A stretch of DNA of 64,000 nt from Liolophura sinensis (GCF_032854445.1 NC_088295.1:49713385-49777384); one strand, 5' to 3'; positions 1 through 15,600 are shown, counted from the first letter of the stretch. Made by a program: numbers and translations. The notes: generated from the sequence alone by a model not told the origin.

Positions 1-155
1 GTGATAATACCAACACAGAAGAGAACACCAACCAACAAGTAAGTAGTGATGATACCAATACAGAATAGAACACCAACCAACATGTACAATGTAAGTCGTG
101 TGGATACCAACACAGAAGAAAGCAACAACCAACAAGTAAGTAGCGATGATATTAC
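1..155. repeat. Edge of a tandem array containing GTAAGT donor-like units
   Basis: Imperfect repeats of roughly 50 bases built around AACACCAACCAACAAG followed by TAAGTAG. The units at about 30-45 and 127-142 contain CAA|GTAAGTA, a near-perfect animal 5' splice site. By analogy with the other arrays in this gene, I infer that this is the tail of an array seeded at the donor of an exon left of the window. The array is cut by the window edge, so unit number and anchor are unknown. Confidence 0.5.
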
Positions 156-394
156 AAAGTGAAAGGTTAGGGTTGAATTTCCCACTGTCAGTATTTCAGT
201 CTTACCACGGCGATAGCAGTAGAAGTCGTATGTACGTGATCTGCTATCATACTTAATGAGTAATACATAATGTATTCTAACGATGACAAACATAACAAAC
301 GTGAGGTAAAGTTCTATATCCACCCATTAGCCTGATAGCAGTGAAATGTTATTGAGCACAACCTTAAACACCAATGGTACATGGGAAGGTATAG

Positions 395-530
395 CAGCAA
401 CCTGCGAATGGTCATGGGTTTTCCCCAGGCTCTACCCGGTTTCCTCCCACCATAATGCCAGCTGCCACAGTATAAGTGAAATATTCTTGAGTACGGCGTA
501 AAACACCAATGAAATAATTGAAGTAACCAA
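395..530 (+). mobile_element. SINE 3' fragment
   Basis: This stretch shows the 3' half of the dominant SINE family of the window: the GTCATGGGTTTTCCCC block, then CCCGGTTTCCTCCCACCATAATG, then the tail GAAATATTCTTGAGTACGGC with GTAAAACACCAAT. The tRNA-like head is missing. It lies just upstream of the first visible exon at 607. Confidence 0.75.
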
Positions 531-606
531 TGCGTTGTATCTGTGTGCTATCATATTTGGCATTTCTTGCCCCACCACATTGACCATCTCTGTTTGATCT
601 AACTAG

Positions 607-3600
607 GGCAGCCCAGACCATTACGTTGTCATTGGGGATGAGTACCGCAGACTGCGAGAGCTCCTGACTCAAGTCAGCCTGGGAGAAGACATACAGCAAC
701 TGATGACCTTCTTACAGGTACGACAACACCACAGGTGGCGCTCAGTCTCTTCTTCAGAGCTGTCAAAATGATGAGAAGTCCTCTCGCAAAGTTTCCTCAC
801 AACAGTGGTAAACTGCTACATAGTGTGAATTAAGGCGAGCCTAATGAATTGTGTTTCCTAGTACGTACATGGATGTACATGTACTGTGTATAAAAGCTGT
901 CTGAATGCTTTTACTATGTGTAAGTCAGGAAAACATTTGAGCAGACATTGAGTTAAGTACTCACATGTGCCTTAACAGTGCCTACCACTGTTCCAAGTGA
1001 ACAACACATCAGTAAGATGAGTCATTCTGACAGCCAATACCATTTTTTTATGTTGTTAATCTGATCATGGAAATTTTATTTACAAATGCATGTTTTTATT
1101 TATCCTCTAACAACAGTTTTTAAGCATGGAGCCATGTCTGTAATTGGTACATACATGTGCTGTGAAAGTGTTACGTGTCTTAAAAAAACTGTTCACTGCA
1201 TACAGTTGACCTCAAAGGAGCAGGCATTTCCATTGACACAATAGTCTGACATTGCACTTGGATCCAAGACATTGTCTATCTAGCAAATAGACATACTACT
1301 CATGTGCAATATTGTATATTTGTACACTATCTTTGTTCTGTTACCTGTAATCTTAATTCCATTGCTAATATCCTGTCGTGTTATAAGGCTGCTGGCATCC
1401 ATGAGAACAACGTGAAGACCCGGCTGATGTTAGCGGTTCACCGAGAGATAACAATGACACGATCATTGCTAAGTGAAGACCCAGTGACCACCACATCTCC
1501 AGAGGTTTGTACAGTTTTTGTATTGTTAGAGTTTAAACTAAACATTGCCTCTCTTGTCCTGACATTATGGTAGTTTCGAGATTTTTTAAAATTAAACCTG
1601 TGCCATATTGTGGCTTAATTATGAATAACACAATGTTATTTGCACCAGTTTCTACCTGACCTACATGTACCCAGTTTCTTCCCTCTGTATTCCTGGTCGC
1701 CATCATATAAGCAAAATATTCTTGAATTTGGTGTAAAACAGCAGTCAAATTCATAACCCTTTGAAATTAACCAGTTTTGTGTGACATTTCAACGATATTT
1801 GTTACTTTTGATATATGCTGTCATATGTCCATCTATGTGCAATTCATCATCGCATTTTGTAGCCTATAGAGTTACCATGGAAACTACATTGATTGCCATG
1901 ATTATTGATGATATTATAAAGTAAGAAGGATATATGTCAGCTGAGATGACAGGGGATTCTGTTCCCAAGTCCAAGTCAGGTTATTCCATTCCTGAAGTAG
2001 AAAATACACTAGGCTAGTTTTTTCTTGTTCAAAGAGACATCTTCTGAGGATTTCTAAAAATCAGTTCGTAGACATTTCAAAGGCGATCCTGCCTGGTTTG
2101 AAATTTGCTTGTATTGAATATGCCTGACACCAACAAAAAAGAAAAAGGCTTCTTCTGTATCAATGTAGTTTGTCTGCTCTAGTAACTTAGAGACATCAAG
2201 ACGAGCAAAACTGACACGCCAAACAATGTGATCAAAATTCTGTGACCTGTGCCATTTTGTTTGTGTCATGTGATGTACCAAGTCATGTGACATAGCTTTG
2301 TGACCACAAATGATGGAGAAATCTGCCTAGAATAATGTCTGTGATGATGCTTCAAATATCGCAAGACGTGTGGACATCTAGATCTAACTAGTTCCTAGTG
2401 GATCATTTTGTGCTTTTTGTCAGGCGATTTGTCTGGTATTTGGCAAGGTCCTCCAAAACTGTACCTATATGGGACCTAGATGCTGAAATATCCTTGAGAT
2501 CTTTTGTACACATGACATAAATTTTTTTTTCCAACAGATCAAGAAAAAAATTCAAGATGTTTGTCTGGATGCCGACAGTACTAATACAGTAAGTTATTTT
2601 TATTATGGTTCTTAATTACTCCTTCCCAAGCTCATTTACTTGAATGATTTTCCACACAAGCTCATTTTAAGCCCTATAAAAGAACATTAAACATAAAGAA
2701 ATATAAGGACATTTGTCACGGCACTTTAATAATAAGATGCAACTCATGCGTACTGTTCAAAACTTCACATATATGCGGTAAATGACCTAAAGTTTCGCCC
2801 TGGGACTCGGATAGTGCATTCCAGGATTCACTGTGTAGATTGTGGTTCTTACTGACTTGGGCAAGGCAGGTTAGCATTAGGGGTGGTCAGGGGATTATAC
2901 TCACTGTTCAAGAATGTAATGAAAAAGCTCACGCTTCACTGAGCAATTAGTCTATGCTCCTACCACCAACAGCTTCAAACAACACAGATTTTGTCCTATC
3001 GAAACTTGACAGACAGAAAGACATGACTTGTATAAGGAGTGATCACATGACTATTTCATTCAATCAGTGGCCATTATTTTGTTCACTCGTACCTTTCAGA
3101 CAGATTTAAATGATGTTAAAAGGGTACATTGCTGAATGTGAACCAAGTTTGACCCATGTATGCACCGACACTCGTCTAGGACATCATCAGTTTGGTTTAT
3201 CAAATCATTTAACTGGATCAGTGTTTATGTATTTATCTTGGGGAGATTGTTTTGGGTGCATTTACACACCCCGTTAGTTGTCGTAGCCAAGCTGTAATCT
3301 AAAGACCTGATAATTAGAAAAGAACGGTTGGATGCACTTCCCCAATTATCAGTGACCCGGCTCATGTGTTTGTTACTACTCTGTAAACCCCCTGTATAAA
3401 GTGCTAACTGTTTTGTCTTCATTTTTTGTGCCAGTAAAATCACATGGTACTAGCATAGTGGAAATTTGTAACTTTTGAGGAGCTGGTAATCAATAATTTT
3501 GTTGGACATTTTTGGCAGAATTCAGTAATATATTTCACAAAATACCACTATTAAATTTATTAGCACCAAACTTGGTATGTAGTATTGAGGCATTGAGAGG

Positions 3601-6600
3601 CTTTAAAATAATGGTATAAATCTTGGTCGGCATGGATTTTCAGTGTACCAAATATCAGGAATTTTTTATACTTCACTAACTGGTTAAGTGAATAAAGGAG
3701 AAAATTTCACCAGAAGTTGATATTTATCCTCGGGCATCTCTGGCATCTCTTGTCGTGTTTTCAGGACCTGATCAACAGGTTATTTGACAACCAAGTGGGG
3801 GTAGACTGTCATAGACTTGTGGCAGGCCCAGGACTGTCCATGAGGGACCAGCACATTGTGTGCCTGGTGTTCCACCTGATGTGTGTGGTGAAGAACACGA
3901 ACAACAGCGGTCTCCTGCAGCCACTAGTGGCCATGGCACAAACCCCAAACATCATGAGTGTAAGTATTCAAGTCTCACATCCTGAGCTCCTGGACCTGGT
4001 TCCACGCAAAGCGGTTGCAGGCAAAGTTGATTGTTATTGCCATGACTATACGTGTTGAAGATATATATGCCCATGATACACGTCTTTGTAAGCTACTCAG
4101 GCTCTGATTGCTTTGTGGAAGAGGTGGACCCTAGGCTGTCTCAGAAGTTTTGTTAGATTTGTACAAATCCTGATGTCACACACAGAGTAAATCCTGCTGC
4201 AACACTGGAAAAAGTTTCAAGTTCGAATTCTATTATTTGCCAAAAGTAAAATAAACCATACTGTTTTTGATTACATTTACTCTATCATGGGCATCTGGAA
4301 AACTTTCACAAAAAATTACTTGGAGTAGGTGGACAATGACAAAAATTTCAGGAGCTCAAGGTTTGTGAAATTGAGAAGTTCCTGAAGGAATGAGGTGTTA
4401 TTTGTGCTTCCTGAACATGGGCTGAGACAGGTGATCAGTAAATTAATATGAACAAAGGAAGCATTTTTAATAACTTGCATGATACAGTAGGACTATTTTA
4501 CCTTTAGCAATCTCAAAATTCCCCCTCATTTACATCTGGTTGTGGTTAGTTTTCAATGTTGACATAATGACACTTTCGCTAATTACATGTACATCAACCA
4601 TGCAGGACTGTGGATACAGAGAAGGAAATCCTGCGGGGAGAACACCATCACCTTTATACTACTATCTCCCGACCAATGAGCTGATGTGTTTGAATGTTTC
4701 AGAGATGCCGTGGTTTCTTCCAGGCTTTTCCCAGTGACTTTCACTCAAGAAAAGTTCACTGCCATTTTTGAAATATAATTGGGTACAGCCAGCAAGAAAC
4801 ACTGATCAGATAAAGATAAAGACGCAGTGCAGATAGTGCAAACCTGCTGTTGTATATAGATGTTTCTGTTGATTTATGTTTATACATGGATGTGGCATAA
4901 ACATTTCTGTGAGATTTTTGCTCTGTGAATTTCAGGGTTGTTATTTGCCCACAATGCCTGAGGATCACTTAAGTGAGGTGCACCAGGCTCTGTTAGCTGC
5001 CAGGGGCACAAGTGCCACACAGGAAAACCCAGTCATGTACAGTATGTAGCACAAATTATGTTTCACCCCCACCCTAAGTCTACTGGCAGAAGGGCGTTGT
5101 CATAGTTCATATGTACCTCTGCCTGTCTCACCTTCCTGTTGTACTATAGATATGTCCATAACGAGTATGCTTGGAAAAACCAATCCTATTACGTTACAGA
5201 TACAGAGGGATAAAACTCAACACATTCCTTGTTTGAATTTGAACCACCTAGGTCAATAATTTTGGTGGACATTTTTGGCAGGATTCAGTAATATATTTCA
5301 CAAAATACCACGATTAAAGTTATTAGCACCAAACTTGGCATGTAGTATTGAGGCATTGAGAGGCTTTAAAATAATGGTATAAATCTTGGCCAGCATGGAT
5401 CTTCAGTGTACCAAATATCAGGAATCTTTCATATTTCACTGACTGGTTAAGTGAATAAAGCAGAAAATTTCACAAGAAGTTGATATTTATCCTCGCTACA
5501 GGAAGAGAATCTAAAATTTTGTACAAATCCAAGCATATTGGTTATTTCTCTATCATCAGCCAAATTAACATTTAATAGAGAATTGTCGATATCAGTAAAT
5601 CATTTAGCGATAAATGAATTAATGATATTGATAAATCATTAATCGATGTCACTCAGTGATTTAACAATGTTGATAAATATGGTGAATTAGTGATATCAAT
5701 AAATGAATGAGCCATATCAATAAATGAATGAGCCATATCAATAAGTTCTGCGATTTATCAGTATCGATAATTCCGCCTTTTTAGCCCTCTGATAACGGCT
5801 GCTCTTTCCTGACACCATGTAATATGTTAACCGGAAATTTAATCGGAAAGGAATAAAATAAATGAAATTTGTCAAATTTGTATTATTTTTGACAAATTCA
5901 TTTTTTGAAATCGATAAATCATTTATTGGTTTGATATCATGAACTTATTTATCAATATCACTAATTCATTTATTGATATGGATAAATCATTTATTGATAT
6001 CTATAAATCATGTATCAATCAATCTATGAATGAAGTAATGATATTGATAAATATTTATCAATATGGGTAAATAATCATCAGTATTGATAAAAATATTTAT
6101 TGATATCGCATGTAAATCGCAAACTGCATTGGCAATCCATGATATTGATTTATTTATTGACATCAGTAAGTAGTTACCGATATTGATAATTTATTTATTG
6201 AAAGCGATCATTTTCGATTATATGTTAATTTGGCCCCCCTGAGACTATTGATCGCTAAACTTGGGTTAAGTTTAGCGATCAATTAAATTAATACCACTTT
6301 GAATCACCTTAAGCTGAATCATTGTCCACAGCTGAATGTATTTAGATTTGTAGCTTCATATCCACTGTCAGGACACCTGGGATCAAACCCAGGTTGGGTC
6401 ATACCAAAGACTTTCAAAATGGTACTTGTTACCGCCTCACTTGGCGCTCAACGCTGACAGGTTAGATTAAGGTTAAGGTTCAGATTGCCTTTGTGTCAAT
6501 ATAACGTGACTGGGTGTTGTGTCATGTCTGATGTCTTGGTCATGCTATTTCAGTGGTGGCAGCACTTTGATGGCATGGGCTCACCCTGCCATAAGAAGAC

Positions 6601-9600
6601 ATAGCTTATGTACAATCACTTTTATTGACTCGTCCTCGTCATATGAAAAATAGCTAAGTATGATGTAAAACCACAAGAATACATACCCGGGCACATGCAT
6701 TTACATTGATATCTACTGCATACTATTTCAAACGGAATGAACGTTATGAATAAAAGACTGCTTTCAAATAAATGATATTTTATAGAACTGAGCGTGAAAG
6801 TGAGAAAGTATACGCCTTGATATTTCAGCTTGAAGACGAATAATATTGATCTTCTGAATGAAACATGCTACTGTAACTTTTAATGCTGTTGTATTTAACT
6901 GTTGATTGCATTTTTTTATTCAGTTATGTATGTTTTTCTGATTTCCAGAATGTCCACGAGGCCATCCATATGTGATTGGGGATGTAAGTGTTACTCTTGT
7001 TTATAAAGTGCTTTTAAAAAAAATGTTAGAGAAGTTGTAGCTGCCATTCAACAGTGGTGTTGTCATCCTTGTGTATGCCGTATGATTACATTAAAGGTGG
7101 AAGAAGTTTTATGAGGTTGTGTGTTCAAATCCAGCTCTTTGCGACTTTGGTTGCAGCTTTGAGTTGGGAGCTTTGTCAGGTACCTGGTGAAGATCTGTGG
7201 TTTTCTCAGCACACTCCTGTTTCCTCCTTCATATAAGTGAAAAAAATGTTAAATATGGCATTCAAGAGGTAAATAAATGTATCAGATTGTATTTTTTTTT
7301 AATGTATTTTGGGATTCAGACAAATGGCTAAAGTTCAACATGTGCTGTGGAAACATTTGCTGTGGTACTGCCTGTAATTGAGAAGCAAAATGTTAGTCCT
7401 TGTCAATTTCAGGCATTTTAACCAATTTACTTGAAGAATAGTCAAATGATCAGTTCACCTCAAGATTTCTGTGAAAAGCCCAAACAAAGGAAAGTCCTTT
7501 ACCGTATGTTCATTGTGTTAATGAAATCTGTTAGGTACATGTACTTACATGTAAGGGCCTTTCCTGGGACTTCACCCTTGTTATCATAACAGCGAATCAT
7601 CTAGACATAGTGTACATCATTGCTGTTGACTTTGATATCTCTGTTTGTTTGTTCCAGTGCGGACGACCGGCGGTGCAAGATTTTTGTAGAGAACCAGGCT
7701 GTGGTTTACGGATAGGAGGAGCTAGTCACAATCTGGAACAAGGAAACACAAAAGTAGGAACTTCAGAGTAAGTTTAAACATCTGATGTGAATTGGTAAAA
7801 TACTATTCCAGATAGCGGAAGATTTGGAGGTACTGCATTTCTCCTGAAGTTTAGAATTTTTCAAGTGGTACCTTTTGCCTGATTCTGATTGACTTGTCTG
7901 CCCTGTAGGACTAATTAAGAAGTTTTTGTGAAGTTTGATTGAGGAGAGTAAGGAGAGGTATTGTAAGAGTGTGTTCAAATACTGGCATTGGGGGTGGTGG
8001 TGTCCAGTTTGGCTAAACTTTTTTGCCAATCGTCTGTAGTGATTTACATATGAAAGACCAAGAAGTCTTTTACCTCATAGCTCAATATTTCCTCAGTCAT
8101 TTGCAAGATGACAGTTGCCATCCACAGTACATGGATTGCCAATGCATTTTGTGATTTGCATATCAAAGACCTCTGTGGTAAATTAGTGCACAAACTCCCC
8201 ACAGTTTCCTTTACCATTGCAGTGATTTACAACTCCATAACATACAAAGTCATTGGTCTGCAATCCTTGTGCATACGATAATTACCTCACCTGCATGTAT
8301 TTGAGGACTAGAGTACCCATATTGTCTCTCCCCCCCCCCCCCCCCCCCAGGTTGAAAAGTACCTGGCCTAGATCTTCAACAAATTCGACCACAGACACAC
8401 ATGTAGTGTACGTTTGTGTGTGTTGGAGGAATGTTATCTGATCTGGACAGGTTATTCGTAATTTCTGTTACACAATTTCAATTCGCCCCTCTCTGAACAA
8501 TACATTTTAATCTTCAAAACTATTTGAATTATGTATATAATTGGATATAAAATTATACTTTACTGGTAGAATTGTTTTTGAACATTTAGGTTTGTGATTT
8601 TGATCATAATTGAGATGTGTTCATGTGAGGAAGAGGATGGATGAAGGTGAACATGCCTGATACAGACGTCTGAAAACTTTTACGTACAATCAGCTGGAAA
8701 ACATGACATAAAAATTCAAATTATGGTGGCTCAGTAAAATAAAGTTTCATTCATGACCAAGATGTACATTTTGTAGGATTCTAAGAGCATTAAAGATCTT
8801 AAAATTAAAATCTTAGGCATTTTGAGACATGCTTGGAAGGCAGGATAATGCCTTATTCAAATGGGATATGCTGTCTAAAGTAAGAAGACAAGAAAAGCAT
8901 TGGACTCAAATGGGGTGGTTTTGTCTTATCAAAACTGTCAGCTGACTAGCTTTAAGATTTGATGAGGACATGAAGTGCTATTTAATTGTTGTCATTAATG
9001 ATGATTGTATTAGGGTGTCATGTTGTCTGTATCTTTTTGGCATTAACATTATAGATGTATCTACAGAACTGCTTTACTTTAGAGGTTTTAAGCTTAAGGC
9101 GTTTACGTGTTTATATCTCTAGCACAGATGGCTATTGAAAGTGAGGATCTGACAGCCAAGATTTTACAGGGTTGTGCCCAGCCTTCTTGTGAAATATTGA
9201 TTCTTCATGTCTTTTTCAAGCACTATATATACAGAACTGTTTCAGTTAAAGCTTTTAAACATGAGGTACCTGTGTATCTTCCATTTGAATCTTCTCAATG
9301 TACTTACATGTATGCTAAGGTTCCATAATCTATAGTTTTTGTGTTACTCTAAACCTTTGGCTTACTTCTGGAGATAACGGTTTCTTTTAGATGCAGTGCC
9401 AGTAACTGGTCATATATGGAATTTTGTATTTTACAGCCAAGATATGACAAGGCCTGGCCATGTTTTGGGAGCCCCGGAATCACGGTACAGACATCCTGTT
9501 CCAGAAAGGACACTTAACCCAGCCAGCTGTTCCATCCTCCGTCTTCTCACCCATGTGGCTATGTACATCGGTGCTAACCACCACCCACAAGTATGTGCGA

Positions 9601-12600
9601 AATATTAATCACCACCCACATGTATGTGCCATATGTTAAACATCACCCAGATGTATGTGCCAAATGTTAATCACCACCAGCATGTATGTGCCATATGTTA
9701 AACATCACCCACATGTATGTGCCAAATGTCAATCACCGCCAACGTGTATGTGCCATATGTTAAACATCACCCAGATGTATGTGCCCAATGTTAATCACCA
9801 CCAACATGTATGTGCCAAATGTTAATCACCACCAACATGTATGTGGCAAATGTTAATCACCACCAACGTGTATGTGCCAAATGTTAATCACCACCAACAT
9901 GTATGTGCCAAATGTTAATCACCACCAACATGTATGTGGCAAATGTTAATCACCACCAACGTGTATGTGCCAAATGTTAATCACCACCAACGTGTAAGTG
10001 CCAAATACTAATCACCACCAACATGTATGTGCCAACTGTTAATCACCACCAACATGTATGTACCACATGTATGTGCCAAATGTTAATCACCACCAACATG
10101 TATGTACCACATGTATGTGCCATATGTTAAACATCACCCACATGTATGTGCCAAATATTAATCACCATCAACGTGTAAGTGCCAAATACTAATCACCACC
10201 AACATGTATGTGCCAACTGTTAATCACCACCAACATGTATGTACCACATGTATGTGCCAAATGTTAATCACCACCAACATGTATGTACCACATGTATGTG
10301 CCATATGTTAAACATCACCCACATGTATGTGCCAAATATTAATCACCATCAACGTGTAAGTGCCAAATACTAATCACCACCAACATGTATGTGCCAAATG
10401 TTAAACATCACCAACATGTATGTGCCATATGTTAAACATCACCCAGATGTATGTGCCAAATACTAATCACCACCAGCATGTATGTGCCATATGTTAAAAA
10501 TCACTCACCTGTATGTGCCAAATGTTAATCACCACCAACATATATGTGCCAAATGTTAATCACAAAGGCCACGGTGAAAAGTATCCAAATTAGCCCTCTA
10601 AATTATGTTATTTATTATCTTGGGAAGGTTTGCCCGAGGGTTGGAGGTTCATGGCTTTTGACTCTGCGTAAAGTTAATAAATGTTTTTTTGTATCAAGTT
10701 GAAGTATGTGTCATGTGAGAAAATTACATTTTATTCCCAAGTCCCTATAGATTTATTTATTTATTTGATTGGTGTTTTATGCCATACTCAAGAATATTTC
10801 GCTTGTACAACAGCGGCCAGCATTATGGTTGAAGGAACCGAGCAGAGCCCAGGGGAAGCCCAAGACCATCAGCAGGTCGGATGGAGTCTCCATAGAAACT
10901 GAGGAAAAACTGAGCAACATTTTTATTTTGTGACAAATGCAGATTTGGAATTCACCTTTTATTTATTTGATTTTATTTTTGTGATTGGTGTTTTACAACA
11001 TTCTCAAGAATATTTCACTTATACGCCGGCAGCCAGCATTATGGTGGGTTAATAACCGGGCACAGCCCAGAGGAAACCCACCACCATCCGCAGGTTGCTG
11101 ACAGACCTTCCCACCTTCGGCCAGAGAGGAAGCCAGCATGAGCTGGACTTTGAACTCACAGCGACCGCATTGGTGAGAGACTCTTGGGTCATTACACTGC
11201 GCTAACCAGGAATTATCATTTGAAACATTCTAATCAATATTCAAGAGATATAGTATAACATATCAGCATGTGCATTTGTTTTCAGGACGTGGGTAGTCTG
11301 ATTCAGTCTGGGGTGAGGACCTGCCTTGAAGACTTCCTCTGGGGGCACATGTCTGTAGATTTTGAGGTCATCCAGGCAGCTCTAGGGAAGGGATTTGACG
11401 ATGTCCTTGTACTGCTTCACCATCTACTGGACAGGATACACAATGATACATCACGTGGTAAGCTGATATTACACTGTGTGATGATACATGTACATCATGT
11501 GGTACGCTGATACATGTACATCACATGGTAAGTTGATACATGTACATCACACAGTATGCTGATACATGTACATCATGCAGTGTGCTGATACATGTACATC
11601 ATGCAGTATGCTGATATATGTACACCACATAGTATGCTGATACATGTACATCACACAGTATGCTGATACATGTACATCACTCAGTATGCTGATACATGTA
11701 CATCACACAGTATGCTGATACATGTACACCACACAGTATGCTGATACATGGTATGCTGATACATCAAACAGTATGCTGATACATGTACATCACACAGTAT
11801 GCTGATACATGTACACCACACAGTATGCTGATACATGGTATGCTGATACATCACACAGTATGCTGATACATGTACATCACACAGTAAGCTATTACATGTA
11901 CATCACACAGCATGCTGATACATGTACATCACGCGGTGTGCTGATACATGTACATCACATGGTATGCTGATACATGTACATCACACAGTATGCTGATACA
12001 TGTACATCACTCAATATGCTGATACATGTACATCACACGGTATGCTGATACATGTACATCACGCGGTGTGCTGATACATGTACATCACATGGTATGCTGA
12101 TACATGTACATCACGCGGTGTGCTGATACATGTACATCACTCAATATGCTGATACATGTACATCACACGGTATGCTGATACATGTACATCACACAGTATG
12201 CTAATACATGTACATCACATGGTATGCTGATACATGTACATCACTCAGTATGCTGATACATGTACATCACACAGTATGCTGATACATGTACATCACATGA
12301 TATACTGATACATGTACATCACTCAGTATGCTGATACATGTACATCACACAGTATGCTGATACATGTACATCACATGGTATGCTGATACATGTACATCAC
12401 ACGGTAAGCTGATACATGTACTTCACACGGCATGCTGATACATGTACACCACACAGTATGCTGATACATGGTATGCTGATGCATCACACAGTATGCTGAT
12501 ACATGTACATCACTCAGTAAGCTGATACATGTACATCACACGGTATGCTGATACATCTACACCACATGGTATGCTGATACATGTAAACCACACGATATGC

Positions 12601-15600
12601 TGATACATGTACATCACACAGTAAGCTATTACATGTACATCACACAGTATGCTGATACATGTACATCACATGGTAAGCTGATACATGTACATCACACAGC
12701 ATGCTGATACATGTACACCACATGGTATGCTGATACATGTACATCACATGGTATGCTGATACATGTACATCATACAGTATGCTGATACATGTACATCACG
12801 TGGTAAGCTGATACATGTACATCACACGGTATGCTGATACATGTACACCACATAGTATGCTGATACATGGTATGCTGATACATCACGCAGTATGCTGATA
12901 CATGTACATCACACGGTAAGCTGATACATGTACATCACACAGCATGCTGATACATGTACACCACACAGTATGCTGATACATATACATCACACAGTATGCT
13001 GATACATGTACATCACACAGTAAGCTGATACATGTACATCACACAGTATGCTGATACATGTACATCACACAGTAAGCTGATACATGTACATCACACAGCA
13101 TGCTGATACATGTACATGTACATCATACTTATGCAAATGAAATAAGAAAAAAAAAACAGGTAACCCTTAATTTCCTTGAGTGGCTTTAATATTCTGGTCG
13201 AGCATTAGACCTGGACAGTTGAGGACACGTGTTCAAATCCAGCTCTGCCAGTTTTACCCTCAGATTTTGTCAGATACCGTACATTGTGCCTGACAGGTTC
13301 CATCCATCCATCCATCCACTTGACTGTTGTTTATTACTATTTAAGTACAGTACATGTGTATATTTAAGTGTGAGGTTTTAGATTCACCTGTTTAATGGCA
13401 GAGAAATCTACCTGATTTATCATGCATTTGATGCCTGAAGGTGCTGTGTTTTTCTTGAAGATGCCATAAATGTGTCTCTAAATATAGAATGATTTACCAA
13501 AATGAAAACCTTCACTTTCTTCGGAATTTATGCACTTATGCCCTATTACATGAAACTGATCCAACAGCCTACCAAGCCCTTGTAGTTGTCATTTTTTGCT
13601 GGATCATGTTAAGTTAGTTTTGTGTTTGTAGTTGGTGGCACTCACTATAACCTGAAGGAGAAGGCTGGAAGGTCAAAGTGGGAAGAACAGTTCAACATGA
13701 CCTATGTGTCACCAGTTCTCTCTGTGAGTAGGTTTGTCCATGTCCGTTAGTAATGCAGCAAGAATTACTCTGAATCATTCCCTAGAACTCTGTAACTTTC
13801 CTGCATTCTATGGTCCTGACTTACAGCTTTGACAGTCTGAACTCTGACCCTTGAATGACATGAGGTTGTTTCTTTGAATCCAGCTTCTGCTGGTTTAGCT
13901 GAGGCTTTATGCCAGGAGATTTGTCAGGTACAAATTTTGTCTGTCCTCATAGGTATAATTTTGAGTGCTGTGAAACATACACCAATAACACCATGCAATC
14001 AAATAAATACAGAAATAAATAAATAAATAGGTTATCATTTGGTCTTGTTTTGAAAAATTTCATAACCCATGATGTTTGGCCCTATGACCTTGGGCTCTGT
14101 GACCCTGTAACCTTTGACTATGATTGAACCCATCACTAAATTTTTAAACTGTATTTATTAATCAAAAGTATAATTACTATTACTGTTTAGATTATAATTA
14201 TCCCAGAATTGCTGTATTCATCTGTTTCATCAGATAAGGCAAAAAGGTATATTGTAAGTTTTTAAAAATCTTCCCACAATCCTCTATGCTGTTGAACATC
14301 TCAATAATAGAATATATTCAGAAACCCAAGACCTCTGATTTGATTAGATTTGATTTGATTGGTGTTGTACGCCATACTCAAGAATATTTCACTTATACGC
14401 TGACGACCAGTGGTGGGAGGTAACTGGGCTGGAAACCCACCACCCCTCTGCCACAGAGGTTCCCAACCTCTGATTCAGATATGGTCCCTTGGTTTTGGAT
14501 GTTTTCATTCTTATGAATGACTGTTTTTGTGGCGTAATGATGACAGCATCTGCCTTGAAGTAAGAATATCCGGATCAAACGTGGGTCAGGTCACACCAAA
14601 GATGTTAAAAATGGTACTTGTTACTGCCTCACTTGGGGTTCAGCACTGAAAGGTTAGGACAAGGAAACAGGACTAGTTGGCCCCGTTCATTCATTCTGCT
14701 AAATGTTCCTTGGTTCTAATTAGTTCACATCACGACATGGATCAAATATACTGCCAATGCGGTGTACAGTACCAGTCATTCTTTGGATCATTTTTTCTTT
14801 CCGTTTCATCAGAGGTTGGAGGATACTGTTGCTATGCTGAATCAGAAGTTGCTGGATGATGACCGGCTTGGTGAGATTTGTCTTCTATTGAAGGTTGCTA
14901 TTACATTCATGTACATCTCACACATTTAATGTTGCCCAGACAAGCTGACCATTGCTATTAAGACCACACCATTCACAAGTTAAATAAGCATTAGGTTTTT
15001 ATTTTCATTTGGTTATAATTACCAGAATAGGCTAATATCTCTAAGAGAAAGTATTGTTTCTACCTCCCATTGCTGCTACATTTTGTTGATCGTGCAGCAT
15101 TATAGCACAGACTAAATTTTGGCCGAATGTCAACATAATGTTAGTGGGTAGGATGTTCTAGCGTTTCAGTGACACGGCACTTGGGTATGTTGGCTTTGAG
15201 ATTAAGTTTGTTACCATTGGGATATGACCAAAGTAGCGATGAAACAGGTTTTAGTATCATCAGACAAACTAGTGAGGGGTGTTTTAATGTTTATATTGCA
15301 TTTATAATGTTTACACAGGTTCCAATACCCTGATGCGAGTACTGTACGAGGCTGACACTCCGGAGGCGCGCACAGAGCTGGACAGCCTGGTGGAAGTGCC
15401 TGCCTTCTGGAGATACAGGTCCCACATCTCCCTAGAGCATCTAGAGCAGGTGTTTAACCAACAGGAGAACCAAGGCCCCATTGCACGCACCAGTGAACAG
15501 TTTGCTCTTCTACAGCTCTTCCTACAACAGGTCAGGGGCCCCGTTTCCGGCAGAGTGTGGTCAGGCTATAATTACGCTGAGTTCACACAACCAATATTAT

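Noticed and set aside
11440-13125. CRISPR-like array of 26-base repeats
   Set aside because: Units are contiguous, with no unique spacers, and the DNA is animal with spliced genes. It is a minisatellite.
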